Source of the DNA: an uncultured Umboniibacter sp.
GTDB taxonomy: Bacteria > Pseudomonadota > Gammaproteobacteria > Pseudomonadales > DSM-25080
Assembly (NCBI RefSeq): GCF_947497555.1
Contig: NZ_CANMGY010000006.1
Span: 62,001 to 126,000 of the forward strand
Length of the DNA stretch: 64,000 nucleotides
Reading direction: 5' to 3'
A program made the position numbers and the translations under genes. Position 1 is the stretch's first letter. Each line of letters starts with the position of its first letter. This document shows positions 9,372 to 21,263 of this stretch, one piece after another. The notes below the pieces were generated by a model, which had not been told where the DNA came from, searched no databases, and was given only the letters and a program-made list of their open reading frames with translations.

Positions 9372-10553
9372 ATGAGTAGTAAACACATTTTACAGAATTG
9401 GGACGACATCCTACTTCTAGATCAACAGTTGAGCGAAGAAGAGATCCTAGTCCGTGACACGGCGCGTGACTACGCCCAAAATCATCTTCAGCCGCGTGTA
9501 CTTGAAGCAAACCGTCATGAAACCTTCGATACCGCTATCATGCGTGAAATGGGTGAGCTAGGTTTGCTGGGTTCAACAATTCAAGGTTATGGCTGTGCCG
9601 GTGTGAACTACGTTGCCTATGGTTTGGTTGCTCGTGAAGTTGAGCGTGTAGATTCGGGCTATCGCTCGGCGCTCTCGGTTCAATCTTCGTTGGTTATGCA
9701 CCCCATTAATGAGTGGGGTAGTGAAGCACAGAAGGAGAAGTACCTTCCTAAACTTGCTAGCGGCGAATGGATTGGTTGTTTCGGTCTTACCGAGCCCGAC
9801 GTGGGTTCGGATCCAAACGGCATGAAAACTCGTGCCAAGAAGGTTGATGGCGGTTTCGAATTAACCGGCGCTAAAATGTGGATTACTAACTCGCCTGTTG
9901 CGGATGTATTCGTTGTTTGGGCGAAAGATGAAGCTGGCGACGTCCGTGGTTTTATTCTTGAAAAGGGTTGGAAAGGCCTCTCGGCTCCTAAAATCGAAGG
10001 CAAATTTAGCCTTCGCGCCTCGGTGACGGGCGAGATTGTCATGGACCGTGTATTTGTTCCCGCTGAAAACCAGCTTCCTAAAGCCAAAGGCTTATCCGGC
10101 CCGTTCTCCTGTTTGAACCGTGCACGCTATGGTATTAGCTGGGGCGCATTAGGTGCAGCAGAGTTCTGCTGGCATGCCGCTCGCCAGTACACGCTTGATC
10201 GCATTCAGTTCGGTCGTCCGCTAGCGCAAACGCAGTTGATTCAGAAAAAGCTGGCCGATATGCAAACGGAAATCAGCTTAGGTCTGCAGGGCTCTCTTCG
10301 CGTTGGTCGCTTGATTGATACGGGTGATTGGGATCCTACAATGATCTCCATGGTGAAGCGTAACTCCTGTGGTAAAGCCTTGGAGATTGCTCGTACTGCT
10401 CGTGATATGCACGGCGGTAACGGGATTTCTGATGAGTTCCATGTCATTCGCCACGCGATGAACCTTGAAGCGGTGAACACCTATGAGGGAACTCATGATG
10501 TGCACGCCTTAATCATGGGCCGAGCGCAAACAGGGCTTCAGGCCTTTTTCTAA
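9372..10553 (+). CDS. gcdH: Glutaryl-CoA dehydrogenase (acyl-CoA dehydrogenase family)
   Basis: The flavoenzyme oxidises and decarboxylates glutaryl-CoA to crotonyl-CoA in lysine, tryptophan and hydroxylysine breakdown. Family signatures are [29 protein letters not shown] and, near the C-terminus, [18 protein letters not shown] and [17 protein letters not shown], with the catalytic base Glu in YEGTHD. The GcdH subgroup is indicated by the [15 protein letters not shown] and [11 protein letters not shown] patterns. An ATG 18 nt upstream is also open, but the ATG at 9372 has AGGA 6 nt before it and gives the normal 393-aa length. It ends at a strong terminator and is monocistronic. Confidence 0.92.
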   Translation: MSSKHILQNWDDILLLDQQLSEEEILVRDTARDYAQNHLQPRVLEANRHETFDTAIMREMGELGLLGSTIQGYGCAGVNYVAYGLVAREVERVDSGYRSALSVQSSLVMHPINEWGSEAQKEKYLPKLASGEWIGCFGLTEPDVGSDPNGMKTRAKKVDGGFELTGAKMWITNSPVADVFVVWAKDEAGDVRGFILEKGWKGLSAPKIEGKFSLRASVTGEIVMDRVFVPAENQLPKAKGLSGPFSCLNRARYGISWGALGAAEFCWHAARQYTLDRIQFGRPLAQTQLIQKKLADMQTEISLGLQGSLRVGRLIDTGDWDPTMISMVKRNSCGKALEIARTARDMHGGNGISDEFHVIRHAMNLEAVNTYEGTHDVHALIMGRAQTGLQAFF

Positions 10554-10585
10554 ACGCGTTTACAACGTGTCAGTTAAGACATAGT

Positions 10586-10620
10586 AAAACACCGCTAGTT
10601 TGGTTAGCGGTGTTTTTTTT
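10586..10620 (+). terminator. Rho-independent terminator of gcdH
   Basis: An 11-bp perfect stem, AAACACCGCTA (10587-10597) with TAGCGGTGTTT (10605-10615), a 7-nt loop and a run of T to 10620. Confidence 0.9.
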
Positions 10621-10674
10621 CGCCTGGGGCAAGTTGGCTAACTTCACCCTACAAAGTTAAGCCCGAGGCCAACG

Positions 10675-11481
10675 CTATTTGGCCAAAGATGCTCGCGCAA
10701 TGAGCTTCTCAATCGCTCGGCTTGCAGCGATAAAGCCAAAGGTTCCAGTTACCATGGTTGATGCGCCAAATCCCTCGCTGCAGTCCATCTTAGTAATCCC
10801 CTCCGGTAAATATTTTTTGCCGTTCACGGAGCCATCTGGCTTCGGATAGGCTATTTGCTCGGTGGAGTAAATACACTCTACACCAAAGCGTCGGCTTAGA
10901 TTACGACTGAAATTAAAGCGGTTACGCAACGTTCCACGTACCTTGGCGGCCAGCGGGTCATTGACGGTTTTACTCAGGTCTCCCGAGGTAATGAGCCTAG
11001 GATCTGATTTTCCGCCCGCCGAGCCAACGGTAATAACTGGCAGTTTGTTGCGCTTACAATAGGCAATGAGACCAGCCTTGACCATCGCTGCATCAATCGC
11101 ATCCAGCATCAGGTCAGCATTCAGATCAATGACGTCGGCCAAGTTATCGGGAGTAATAAAATCGTGAATCAACTCCACCTCACAATCGGGATTAATCAAC
11201 GCAATTCGATCCGCCATTAAGTCAATTTTGCTTTCGCCAATGGTGTTCTCTAGCGCATGTAGCTGCCGATTGATATTGGTTTCACACACTTCATCTAGGT
11301 CAATCAACGTCAACTTACCAACGCCCGAACGAGCTAATGCCTCGGCGGCCCAAGTACCTACACCGCCAATTCCGGCCACAATGACGTGCTGTTTCGCTAG
11401 TAGCTCAGTCACACCCCTTCCATAGAGGCGATCGATTCCACCAAAGCGCTGCTTATCAGACAAACTTTTTCTCCGTTTCAA
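10675..11481 (-). CDS. tcdA: tRNA threonylcarbamoyladenosine dehydratase TcdA (CsdL)
   Basis: An E1/ThiF-like ATP-dependent enzyme that cyclises t6A37 of tRNA to ct6A. The 268-aa protein has RFGGIDRLYG, the nucleotide-binding GIGGVGTWAAEALARSG (about residues 36-52), LIDLDEVCETNINRQLHA and DAIDA, all standard for TcdA. The reading frame has no N-terminal ATG; TTG at 11481 is the likely start. The Csd sulfur-transfer partners are not adjacent, but a CsdA-CsdE fusion is encoded at 45.3-47.0 kb in this window. Confidence 0.92.
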   Translation of the reverse strand: MKRRKSLSDKQRFGGIDRLYGRGVTELLAKQHVIVAGIGGVGTWAAEALARSGVGKLTLIDLDEVCETNINRQLHALENTIGESKIDLMADRIALINPDCEVELIHDFITPDNLADVIDLNADLMLDAIDAAMVKAGLIAYCKRNKLPVITVGSAGGKSDPRLITSGDLSKTVNDPLAAKVRGTLRNRFNFSRNLSRRFGVECIYSTEQIAYPKPDGSVNGKKYLPEGITKMDCSEGFGASTMVTGTFGFIAASRAIEKLIARASLAK

Positions 11482-11539
11482 CTATCCGCAAAAACTAAGC
11501 CTAGTGTTATACTCGGTATTCCGCTTACGAGAGTGTCCT

Positions 11540-12379
11540 ATGTTAAGTTACCAACACAGTTTTCACGCTGGCAATTTCGCCGACGTCCATAAGCACACCA
11601 TTTTATTGGATGTTTTTCGTTATCTCCAACGTAAAAATTCTGCCATTACCTTTTATGATACCCATGCAGGACGAGGTTGGTATGACCTCGACGGTGTTGA
11701 CGCCAATAAAACCGGCGAGTATCTAGACGGAATTAACCGCCTTAACGCAGACCATGACCATCCCGAAGCCGTTGCAAAGTATTTAAATTTGGTGCGCGAT
11801 ATCACTGGGGGAGCGGGTGATTCCTACCCGGGCTCGCCGATGCTAGTTGCGGACCAACTCCGTGACCAAGACGAACTCCATCTCGCCGAAGCGCATCCTG
11901 GCGAATTCGAGCAACTTCGTGAACTGCTCAAGAATATTGACCCTATCCATATTCACGAGCGCGATGGGTTCGAAATGATTAAGGGATTGTTTCCTCCGCC
12001 AACTCCTCGAGGCATGATTCTTATTGACCCTTCCTATGAGCAAAAGGAAGAGTATCAGTGGGTAGCGAAATGCGTGAAAGGTGCCTATCGCAGATGGCAG
12101 AAAGCGGTTTGCGTTGTTTGGTATCCCCTACTTCCCGCCAATAATCACCTAAAGATGATTGATGAACTCAGTCAAGCTGGCCTACCACCTATGATTAGGA
12201 GCGAAATATCCGTTCGTGATCCCGAGGGAGAGAGAGGAATGTATGGCTCTGGTATGTTGATTATCAATCCTACCTATTCGCTAGTTCAAGAGGGCGAAGA
12301 ATGGTTGAAGGCGCTTGCTGAATCGCTCTCCGATGAAGGTAAATCCAGTTTCAAAATAATTGGCGAAGAGCGATTATAA
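11540..12379 (+). CDS. rlmJ: 23S rRNA (adenine2030-N6)-methyltransferase RlmJ
   Basis: Methylates A2030 of 23S rRNA. The 279-aa protein starts MLSYQHSFHAGNFADVHKH, nearly invariant in RlmJ, and has the catalytic IDPSYE (motif IV, DPPY-type), YDTHAGRG (SAM-binding) and WYPLL. The reading frame extends 36 nt upstream, but the ATG at 11540 gives the family length (E. coli 280 aa). Its TAA is directly followed by the ATG of dtd without a gap, so the two form an operon. Confidence 0.93.
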   Translation: MLSYQHSFHAGNFADVHKHTILLDVFRYLQRKNSAITFYDTHAGRGWYDLDGVDANKTGEYLDGINRLNADHDHPEAVAKYLNLVRDITGGAGDSYPGSPMLVADQLRDQDELHLAEAHPGEFEQLRELLKNIDPIHIHERDGFEMIKGLFPPPTPRGMILIDPSYEQKEEYQWVAKCVKGAYRRWQKAVCVVWYPLLPANNHLKMIDELSQAGLPPMIRSEISVRDPEGERGMYGSGMLIINPTYSLVQEGEEWLKALAESLSDEGKSSFKIIGEERL

Positions 12380-12817
12380 ATGAAGGTTTTGATTCAGCGT
12401 GTTACTGAAGCCTCGGTTAAGGTTGACGGGGCGGTGGTTGGTGAGATCGGTACCGGATTGTTGGCGCTCGTTGGCGTGGAAGCCCACGACACCGAAGAGA
12501 CAGTGCAGCGTGCAGCCGATCGGCTTAGTAAGTATCGCGTGTTCTCCGATGAGAACGGTAAAATGAATTTAAGCGTGAGTGATATTAACGGCGGTATACT
12601 GGTTGTCTCGCAGTTCACTTTGGCCGCCGATACCAAAAGAGGTTTGCGCCCCAGCTTTTCGTCGGCTGCCTCACCGGAACTTGCGGAGGCACTCTATTTG
12701 GCTTTGACGCAAGCTATTCAGAGCCGAGGGATTCAGGTAGCCACCGGTCAATTTGCCGCGGACATGAAAGTGTCGCTTCTGAATGACGGGCCCGTTACCT
12801 TCCAACTTGAATTTTAG
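12380..12817 (+). CDS. dtd: D-aminoacyl-tRNA deacylase
   Basis: Removes D-amino acids (and glycine mischarged on tRNA-Ala) from tRNA. The 145-aa protein has the family hallmarks [13 protein letters not shown], the catalytic SQFTLAAD (residues 77-84) and NDGPVT near the C-terminus, with the cross-subunit Gly-Pro motif. It abuts rlmJ with zero spacing. Confidence 0.95.
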   Translation: MKVLIQRVTEASVKVDGAVVGEIGTGLLALVGVEAHDTEETVQRAADRLSKYRVFSDENGKMNLSVSDINGGILVVSQFTLAADTKRGLRPSFSSAASPELAEALYLALTQAIQSRGIQVATGQFAADMKVSLLNDGPVTFQLEF

Positions 12818-13028
12818 CTGCGCAGCCATCCGTTAGCCATTGCCTAGTGCAATATAGTTCAAAGTTAACTACTGAAGAAAAATCTAAAAAAAACCCACTA
12901 ATACGTCACAAATCAAAGCTAACTTCGAGGAAAACCCTGAACTGATCAGTCATTTTTCATTCAATTTCTTTGCGAAAGCTGGAATCTGTTGTTATATTCA
13001 GTTAAACGTAGCTTAGGCAATTAGTAAA

Positions 13029-13325
13029 ATGACGGACCATCGCCTTATCGATTTGCCAAATATTGGCGCCTACAGTGCTCATGAATTAGAGCGCGTTGAT
13101 ATTGTGACTGCCCATGATTTGCGTCAGTTGGGCGCAGTACAGGCCTATCATCGAATTTGGTTTCATGCTGAGAGAAAACCCACCGAGAACTTACTCTGGG
13201 CTTTGGCGGGAGCGCTGGATGGTAGACATTGGAAATCCTACGACTACCACGAGAAACAAGCGTTACTCAATGCGCTGGAAGCTCACCGTAAAGCACAAAC
13301 CCTTCACGATGAACTCCAAGCCTAA
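13029..13325 (+). CDS. TfoX C-terminal domain protein
   Basis: A 98-aa protein consisting only of a TfoX_C-type helical domain: LPNIGAYSAHELERVDI, then DLRQLGAVQAYHRIW and GRHWKSYDYHEKQALL. This helix-hairpin-helix-like domain follows the N-terminal domain in the competence regulator TfoX/Sxy; stand-alone copies are common and uncharacterised. The N-terminal TfoX domain is absent, so a competence role is not shown. It is convergent with fadH (6-nt gap between stops). Confidence 0.8.
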   Translation: MTDHRLIDLPNIGAYSAHELERVDIVTAHDLRQLGAVQAYHRIWFHAERKPTENLLWALAGALDGRHWKSYDYHEKQALLNALEAHRKAQTLHDELQA

Positions 13326-13331
13326 CGAACG

Positions 13332-15368
<2,037 letters not shown>

Positions 15369-15407
15369 CTAAAAAATCACTTTACAGTTGAACCTTATGC
15401 CTCTATG

Positions 15408-15420
15408 TTGACAGTGTCAA
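15408..15420. promoter_or_regulatory. Palindromic operator between fadH and the TetR gene
   Basis: TTGACAGTGTCAA is a perfect 6-1-6 inverted repeat in the 87-bp divergent region. A related half-conserved copy, TTTACAGTTGAAC, lies at 15381-15393. The position and symmetry fit the binding site of the adjacent TetR-family regulator. TTGACA within it may also serve as a -35 element. Confidence 0.55.
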
Positions 15421-15443
15421 GATTAAACTAGGTGATATGAATT

Positions 15444-16058
15444 ATGGCTAGCGTTTACCATCACGGCAACTTGCGACAGGCATTATTAGACGAAGCAGAT
15501 CGGATTATTGAGACGGACGGTATTGATGCGCTGTCAGTCCGCAAGCTAGCGGATAACGTTGGCGTGTCGAGAACCGCTCTCTATCACCATTTTCGTGACA
15601 AGAACGCGCTACTTTCTGCCATTACCGAAGCACAGTTTAGTCATTGGGGAAAACAGCTAACCCATGTGCTTGATGATCAAGCTCCTATCAAAACGCAGAT
15701 TAAAGCGTTCGCCAAACAGTACCTCTCTGGCGCTACGGAGCGACCCGCGCATTATAATTTAATGTTTGGCAAACCCATTTGGAAAAGCGGCGAGCCCAGT
15801 GAGAGCCTCACTGAAATTTCCCGTGCAACCTTTCAAAACTACGTGATATTAATCAAACGTTGGCAGGATTTGGGTGCCATTGAAGCTTCGATACCAAGCC
15901 TACAACTTGCTCAGGTAAGCTGGGGAATGCTCCATGGCTTAGCGCGATTATTGATTGATGGCGTGTATGTGGATCATAAACAAATTGAGGAAATGAGTGA
16001 TGCCGTCGCCCGTTTACTCTTAAACGGGCAATCGGCGACACCGAGTAGCGAATTTTAA
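15444..16058 (+). CDS. TetR/AcrR family transcriptional regulator
   Basis: A 204-aa protein with an N-terminal helix-turn-helix (about residues 10-55; LSVRKLADNVGVSRTALYHH, FRDKNALL) and a C-terminal ligand domain of the WHG type, with SWGMLHGLARLLIDG near residue 155. It is transcribed away from fadH and probably represses both genes until an acyl-CoA or fatty acid ligand binds; the ligand is inference from context. It is convergent with parC (16-nt gap). Confidence 0.88.
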   Translation: MASVYHHGNLRQALLDEADRIIETDGIDALSVRKLADNVGVSRTALYHHFRDKNALLSAITEAQFSHWGKQLTHVLDDQAPIKTQIKAFAKQYLSGATERPAHYNLMFGKPIWKSGEPSESLTEISRATFQNYVILIKRWQDLGAIEASIPSLQLAQVSWGMLHGLARLLIDGVYVDHKQIEEMSDAVARLLLNGQSATPSSEF

Positions 16059-16074
16059 TCAAGGGCGAGACATC

Positions 16075-18327
16075 TCAACCCTCAACAATCTCCACCGAAT
16101 CTACATTCTGGAAGCCACGAGGCAGTTTATGACCGCGTCTACCTCGCTCACCAAAGTAATGCTCAAGCTCGCTGAACTTAAAGCTTACATGGCGTTTACC
16201 CGAAGTAATCACAACCCGCTGATCTTCTCGGAAGACCGCCGCGGAAAGCATTAACTCTTCCCTGGTAGCAGCCCGAACCGCAGAGATATTGATAATCTTA
16301 TTACCCTTGCCTTTGCCCAGCACCGGGAGTTCGCTCAATGGGAATACCAGCATACGGCCCTCGTTACTGATTGCCGCAACCCATAGCTGTTCGCCTTCGG
16401 GTAGCACAATTGGCGGTAGCACCTGCGAGCCCTTGGGAAGACTAATGATGGCTTTACCTGCCTTATTTCGGGAGCTCAAATTATCGATTTGAGTGACAAA
16501 ACCATACCCCGCATCGGATGCCAGCAGCAGACGCTCGCTTCCCTTGCCTAACAGTAGCCCCTCAAAATTGGCTCCTGATGGAGGGTTAACTTTGCCGGTT
16601 ACTGGTTCACCCTGCCCTCGCGCTGATGGCAAGCCATGAGCTGGGAACACATAGGATCTGCCGGTAGAATCCAGGAGGTAAACGGACTCGTTGGTGCGAC
16701 CTTTAGCCGCGAGCTTAAATCGGTCTCCAGACTTATAGTTCAAGGAGCTTGGATCAACCTCATGACCTCTCGCTGCGCGAATCCAGCCCATTTGTGACAG
16801 TACAACGGTGGTGTTCTCAACACTCACCAAATCCATTTCAGACAGTGCCTGCGCTTCGGCACGCTCAATGATTGGCGAGCGACGCTCATCACCAAACTCA
16901 TCGGCGGCTTCTTGCAGCTCATTTTTAACCAGAGTTTTAAGACGACGCTCTGAAGACAGCAATAGTTCAAGCTTCTTCCGTTCTTCGTTTAACTCATTCT
17001 GTTCGCCACGGATTTTAACTTCTTCTAACTTAGCTAAATGACGAAGTTTTAATTCTAGAATGGCCTCTGCTTGAATATCCGAAATACCGAAGCGCTCCAT
17101 CAACACCGGCTTCGGTTTATCCTCTTCACGAATAATGGCAATCACTTCATCAATATTGAGAAAGGCAACCATTAAGCCATCGAGGATATGTAAGCGAGCA
17201 AGTACCTTTTCAAGACGATAATTAAGGCGCTTGCGAACAGTTTCAACGCGGAAGTGCAACCACTCCTTGATAATCTGATCGAGGGACTTAACCCCCGGAC
17301 GACCGTCATTACCAATCATGTTGAAGTTCACCCGATAGCTCTTCTCAAGATCGGTGGTCGCGAAAAGGTGATTCATCAGCTGATCTACGTCCACCCGGTT
17401 GGAGCGTGGAACAATTACAAATCGTGTTGGGTTGACATGATCCGACTCATCTTTCAGATCCGAAACCATCGGCAACTTCTTCGCCTGCATCTGTGCGGCA
17501 ATTTGCTCAAGTACCTTGGCGCCTGAGGTCTGATGAGGTAGCGCGGTGATAACAATTTCACCCTGCTCCTCCTGCCAGACCGCACGCATACGAACGCTTC
17601 CGCGCCCAGTTTTATAGAGTTTATGCAGTTCGGCCTTGGGCGTAATGATCTCGGCGTCAGTTGGGTAATCTGGGCCCTTAACGTGCTCGAGAATCTCGTC
17701 GAGGCTGGTTGAGCTACGCTCTAAACAGGCGATGGCCGCGGCGACAATCTCACGAATATTATGCGGCGGGATATCGGTGGCCATACCCACTGCAATACCC
17801 GTACCGCCGTTGAGGAGGATGTTCGGTAGGCGCGCTGGCAGTACCAACGGCTCTTTCATGGTGCCGTCGAAGTTATCAATCCAGTCAGCCGTACCCTGTC
17901 CAAGCTCACTCAGTAAGACATTCGCATACTTGGCTAATTTAGCCTCGGTGTATCGCATTGCCGCGAAACTCTTCGGATCATCCGGAGAACCCCAGTTACC
18001 CTGACCGTCTACGGTGGGATAACGGTAGGAGAAGTCCTGAGCCATGAGTACCATCGCCTCATAGGCCGCAGAGTCACCGTGGGGATGAAACTTACCAATC
18101 ACGTCACCCACCGTACGGGCGGACTTCTTAGGCTTAGCCGAGTTGCGTAAGCCCAGTTCGCTCATGGCATAAATGATGCGTCGTTGAACGGGCTTCAGAC
18201 CGTCGCCGATATTAGGCAAGGCGCGGTCCAGGATGACGTACATGGAGTAATCGAGATAGGCTTTTTCGGTGTAATCCTTTAGCGGTACGCGTTCAATACC
18301 ATCATTCGAAAGAGTTAACTCACTCAT
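16075..18327 (-). CDS. parC: DNA topoisomerase IV subunit A
   Basis: The DNA-cleaving subunit of topoisomerase IV, which decatenates daughter chromosomes. The 750-aa protein has the quinolone-resistance region [12 protein letters not shown] (81-92) and the catalytic tyrosine Tyr126 in [10 protein letters not shown], followed by the coiled-coil and C-gate region and a C-terminal beta-pinwheel without a clean GyrA box, which separates it from GyrA. parE is not adjacent. Ser86 and Glu90 at the quinolone positions are wild type. Confidence 0.94.
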   Translation of the reverse strand: MSELTLSNDGIERVPLKDYTEKAYLDYSMYVILDRALPNIGDGLKPVQRRIIYAMSELGLRNSAKPKKSARTVGDVIGKFHPHGDSAAYEAMVLMAQDFSYRYPTVDGQGNWGSPDDPKSFAAMRYTEAKLAKYANVLLSELGQGTADWIDNFDGTMKEPLVLPARLPNILLNGGTGIAVGMATDIPPHNIREIVAAAIACLERSSTSLDEILEHVKGPDYPTDAEIITPKAELHKLYKTGRGSVRMRAVWQEEQGEIVITALPHQTSGAKVLEQIAAQMQAKKLPMVSDLKDESDHVNPTRFVIVPRSNRVDVDQLMNHLFATTDLEKSYRVNFNMIGNDGRPGVKSLDQIIKEWLHFRVETVRKRLNYRLEKVLARLHILDGLMVAFLNIDEVIAIIREEDKPKPVLMERFGISDIQAEAILELKLRHLAKLEEVKIRGEQNELNEERKKLELLLSSERRLKTLVKNELQEAADEFGDERRSPIIERAEAQALSEMDLVSVENTTVVLSQMGWIRAARGHEVDPSSLNYKSGDRFKLAAKGRTNESVYLLDSTGRSYVFPAHGLPSARGQGEPVTGKVNPPSGANFEGLLLGKGSERLLLASDAGYGFVTQIDNLSSRNKAGKAIISLPKGSQVLPPIVLPEGEQLWVAAISNEGRMLVFPLSELPVLGKGKGNKIINISAVRAATREELMLSAAVFREDQRVVITSGKRHVSFKFSELEHYFGERGRRGHKLPRGFQNVDSVEIVEG

Positions 18328-18452
18328 CTTGTTCCTTATTTTACGAGCGTAAATTAATGCGTTGAACCAGTTTAAACCGAACTGAGGTTGTTCTGCACTA
18401 CTTCAATAACACTTTCTATAGGAAAATAAGAATTTAGTGAGTTAAGCCTATT

Positions 18453-19295
18453 CTAGACACTCCCGTAGAGCGCTTTGGCGATGCCGTCTAGGCCACCATA
18501 ATTGAGCGTAAGCGGCGCCAGTTCCTGAACCTTCGGCTTAGCTTTGAAGGCAATACCAATCCCAGCGGCCGCTAACATCGGGAGGTCATTAGCGCCATCG
18601 CCCACGGCTAAAACTTGGCTACTCGCCAGATCCATTTCCTCGGCCATCTGTGTTAACTGCTGTGCTTTAAATTCCGCATCAACAATCGGCTCAACGGCTA
18701 GCCCGGTAAGCTTACCGTCAACAATATCTAAGACATTCGAATAGACTTCATCAATGCCCAACTTTGCCGCCAGACGCGTAGCAAAGAGTTCAAAGCCGCC
18801 ACTGAGAATAACGGTTTTGACGCCCTGGGAGCGCAACGTTGCTATCAATGTGTCAGCACCAGGCATAATCTGGATACGATTGAAAATACCCCCCAACTTA
18901 TCCGATGGTAACCCGTTAAGCAGCGCTAGGCGTTCGCGAAAGCTGGCTTTAAAGTCCAACTCACCGCGCATTGCCCGCTCGGTAATAGCCGCTACCTGAT
19001 CCTTGATACCTAGCTCGGCCGCCAACTCGTCAATAACTTCCGCTTGAATGAGTGTTGAATCCATATCAAAACAGGCAAGCTGGAGCAAATCCTGGTTCGC
19101 GAACATGAAGATATCGGCCTCAGGCTTGATCTGCTTGAGCGTCTCCTGCCCCATCACCGTTGCGGTTCGCCACTGCGCCAGCTGACTGCCATCCGCTTGC
19201 GTTGAGATCTCAGGGGCGGCGGCCAAGACTTGACTGTACTCGGCAATTTCCACGGTGCTAAACGAGGAGGCAAAAACTGAAACCAAACGCTGCAT
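18453..19295 (-). CDS. serB: Phosphoserine phosphatase
   Basis: The last enzyme of serine synthesis, releasing phosphate from L-3-phosphoserine. The 280-aa HAD-family protein has motif I FDMDST (nucleophile Asp77), LSGGFELF (motif II) and VGDGANDLPMLAAAGIGIAF (motifs III-IV). The N-terminal 65 residues form a short regulatory region, shorter than in E. coli SerB (322 aa). The divergent neighbour is the AhpA/YtjB gene, the same arrangement as smp-serB of enterobacteria. Confidence 0.92.
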   Translation of the reverse strand: MQRLVSVFASSFSTVEIAEYSQVLAAAPEISTQADGSQLAQWRTATVMGQETLKQIKPEADIFMFANQDLLQLACFDMDSTLIQAEVIDELAAELGIKDQVAAITERAMRGELDFKASFRERLALLNGLPSDKLGGIFNRIQIMPGADTLIATLRSQGVKTVILSGGFELFATRLAAKLGIDEVYSNVLDIVDGKLTGLAVEPIVDAEFKAQQLTQMAEEMDLASSQVLAVGDGANDLPMLAAAGIGIAFKAKPKVQELAPLTLNYGGLDGIAKALYGSV

Positions 19296-19460
19296 AGCAA
19301 CTCCATTTACTCATTGAACGGGTTAAATTAGTGTGTGAAGGATTATACAAATTGTGATTCACTAACGTTTGTATTGGCAACAATACCAAAAAAATGAATA
19401 CTGCCAATCTGCGGTCAATCTTTGTAAACTAGAACCGCGTTTCAGACGAAGGTAATTCCC

Positions 19461-20504
19461 GTGTTAAAAATTGATCGACTAGCGCTGCGTTTCCTACTGC
19501 TTGGTTCGGCCGCAATACTCATTGCGTTGCCCACACTCTATGGACTCTTTAGTGCCCAACAGCATCAGATAGATCTTCGCTTTGGCGAGGGGCTTTCGCA
19601 ACGCTTAGCCATCGATAGCACCGAAGCCATCTTGGCCGATGACGAATTAGCGTTGAATGCTACCCTCGCTAGCTATGAACAGCTCGAAAAAATCGCCGGC
19701 GCCAGCTTCATCAATTCAGCGCTCGAAGTGGTAAGTGCCAGCGGTGACCTAGACGGCATTCCCGTTGCTAGCCCAGTTATCATTTCCGGCGATGAGTATG
19801 GACAGGTGACGCTTTACGTGAAACCAGCGACTAAAGTGATCTCCATCCTATCACTACTCATTATTTCCGCAGTGATGGTTGCGCTCAGCGTCGCTGGATA
19901 TTTCTCGACCATCCGACAGCAACCGAAACTAACGGTGGAACCGGACTCCGGAACCTTAGTAACCTTGGAGTTAGGTGACCTACCAGGGCTCGCTGATCAG
20001 CTGAGCACTCACACCATCAATAACCTCTACGGTGAGCTGCAAAATCAGGTGGAGGCGCTCTTCGACTCGTTGGGAGGCCAACTCTATTTGGCGCAGGGCC
20101 CGGTGTTACGCGGTTTATTCTTTTCGGCAGATCATTCACAACGCGCCACCACTGCTGCATTGATGTTAAAACGCCTCACTAATCACTGGGCCGCCGAGCA
20201 AGGCGTGTCTATCAACCGTCGTATTGCTGTCCAGGATGCACCATCACTAAACTTAAATGGCTCGCTGATAAATAATCACCGTCGTGCACAATTGAATCGC
20301 AATACGGGAATGCTACTTAAATCGGGCCAGCCCGGCGATATTATCTTTGGCCAACAGACAGGGGTTAACCTACCCAATGGCCTTACCTATCGCGAACACC
20401 CTTCACTGCGAATTGTCAGCCAATTTTCACCTCCTATTGAGCATACACTCGATTTAGAAGTGAACAAACTCATCCAATCCTTAGCTAATCCGGAGACACT
20501 GTGA
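19461..20504 (+). CDS. AhpA/YtjB (SMP_2) family membrane protein with a cyclase-homology-like C-terminal domain
   Basis: A 347-aa protein with two transmembrane helices (about 8-28 and 125-148) flanking a periplasmic loop of about 100 residues, the layout of AhpA/YtjB (Smp) proteins; it is divergent from serB as in E. coli. The cytoplasmic part (about 160-335) has the order of a class III nucleotide cyclase domain: TLELGDLPGLADQL (compare FaDIxGFT), DSLGGQLYLAQGPVLRGLFF (compare GG-x-k-x-GD-x-x-x-x-F), then AQLNRNTGMLLKSGQPGDII. The second metal Asp (GD) is Pro here, so catalysis is unlikely. The cyclase reading is my alignment by eye. Confidence 0.7.
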   Translation: MLKIDRLALRFLLLGSAAILIALPTLYGLFSAQQHQIDLRFGEGLSQRLAIDSTEAILADDELALNATLASYEQLEKIAGASFINSALEVVSASGDLDGIPVASPVIISGDEYGQVTLYVKPATKVISILSLLIISAVMVALSVAGYFSTIRQQPKLTVEPDSGTLVTLELGDLPGLADQLSTHTINNLYGELQNQVEALFDSLGGQLYLAQGPVLRGLFFSADHSQRATTAALMLKRLTNHWAAEQGVSINRRIAVQDAPSLNLNGSLINNHRRAQLNRNTGMLLKSGQPGDIIFGQQTGVNLPNGLTYREHPSLRIVSQFSPPIEHTLDLEVNKLIQSLANPETL

Positions 20505-21121
20505 CCCTACCTTCACTTCCACTTGATATCGATTCGGTAAAGGGTTTTTTAGACCCTCTAGAAGGACAAGCATTGTTGAGCGCTGCGATGAGTGTGGCGG
20601 ACCTTGGTCCAGTTATGGAGATTGGCAGCTATTGTGGTAAATCAACCGTCTACCTAGGCACCGCTGCTAAGCATTCCAACAATGTCATCTATGCGGTGGA
20701 TCACCATCGCGGCAGTGAGGAACACCAATTTGGCGAAGCGTATTTTGACAGTGAGGTTTACGACCCTGATATTAGTGCCGTTGACACCTTTAAACTGTTT
20801 CGCCGAACCGTTGATCGCGCAAAGTTACAGGATATTGTGATTCCCATCGTTGCAGCCACTAAAGTAGCTGCAAAACACTGGGCAACCCCATTAGGCATGC
20901 TATTCATTGATGGCGGCCACAGTGAACAGGCTGCACTCGATGACTACCGCTGTTGGACACCCTTTATTCGCACAGGCGGTTTACTGGCTATTCACGACAT
21001 CTTCCCGAATCCCGAAGATGGCGGGCAAGCCCCTTACAATATCTATCAACTGGCGCTCAATTCCGGTCAATTCGAATTGGTCAGTATGACGAAAACATTG
21101 GGGCTATTGCGTCGTCTTTAA
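20501..21121 (+). CDS. Class I SAM-dependent methyltransferase (Methyltransf_24 type)
   Basis: A 206-aa protein with the SAM-binding motif I VMEIGSYCGKSTVYLG (about 38-53), the acidic loop YAVDHHRG, and the motif LFIDGGHSEQAALDDYRCW seen in Methyltransf_24 proteins (often O-methyltransferases with a metal-binding Asp-His). Translation starts at GTG 20501, which overlaps the TGA of the preceding gene (GTGA), so the two are coupled. The substrate is unknown. Confidence 0.85.
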   Translation: MTLPSLPLDIDSVKGFLDPLEGQALLSAAMSVADLGPVMEIGSYCGKSTVYLGTAAKHSNNVIYAVDHHRGSEEHQFGEAYFDSEVYDPDISAVDTFKLFRRTVDRAKLQDIVIPIVAATKVAAKHWATPLGMLFIDGGHSEQAALDDYRCWTPFIRTGGLLAIHDIFPNPEDGGQAPYNIYQLALNSGQFELVSMTKTLGLLRRL

Positions 21122-21263
21122 CCCCTAAACAATGATGCCCTTATGTAGGCGTCACGACGAAACGGTTACGAAGTGCCCCAAGCTCAAAAAGCGGTTAGGT
21201 ATCTTCGGTAACTGAGATTAGCATCAGCTACAGACTACAAACTCTACAACGAGAGATCACTCA

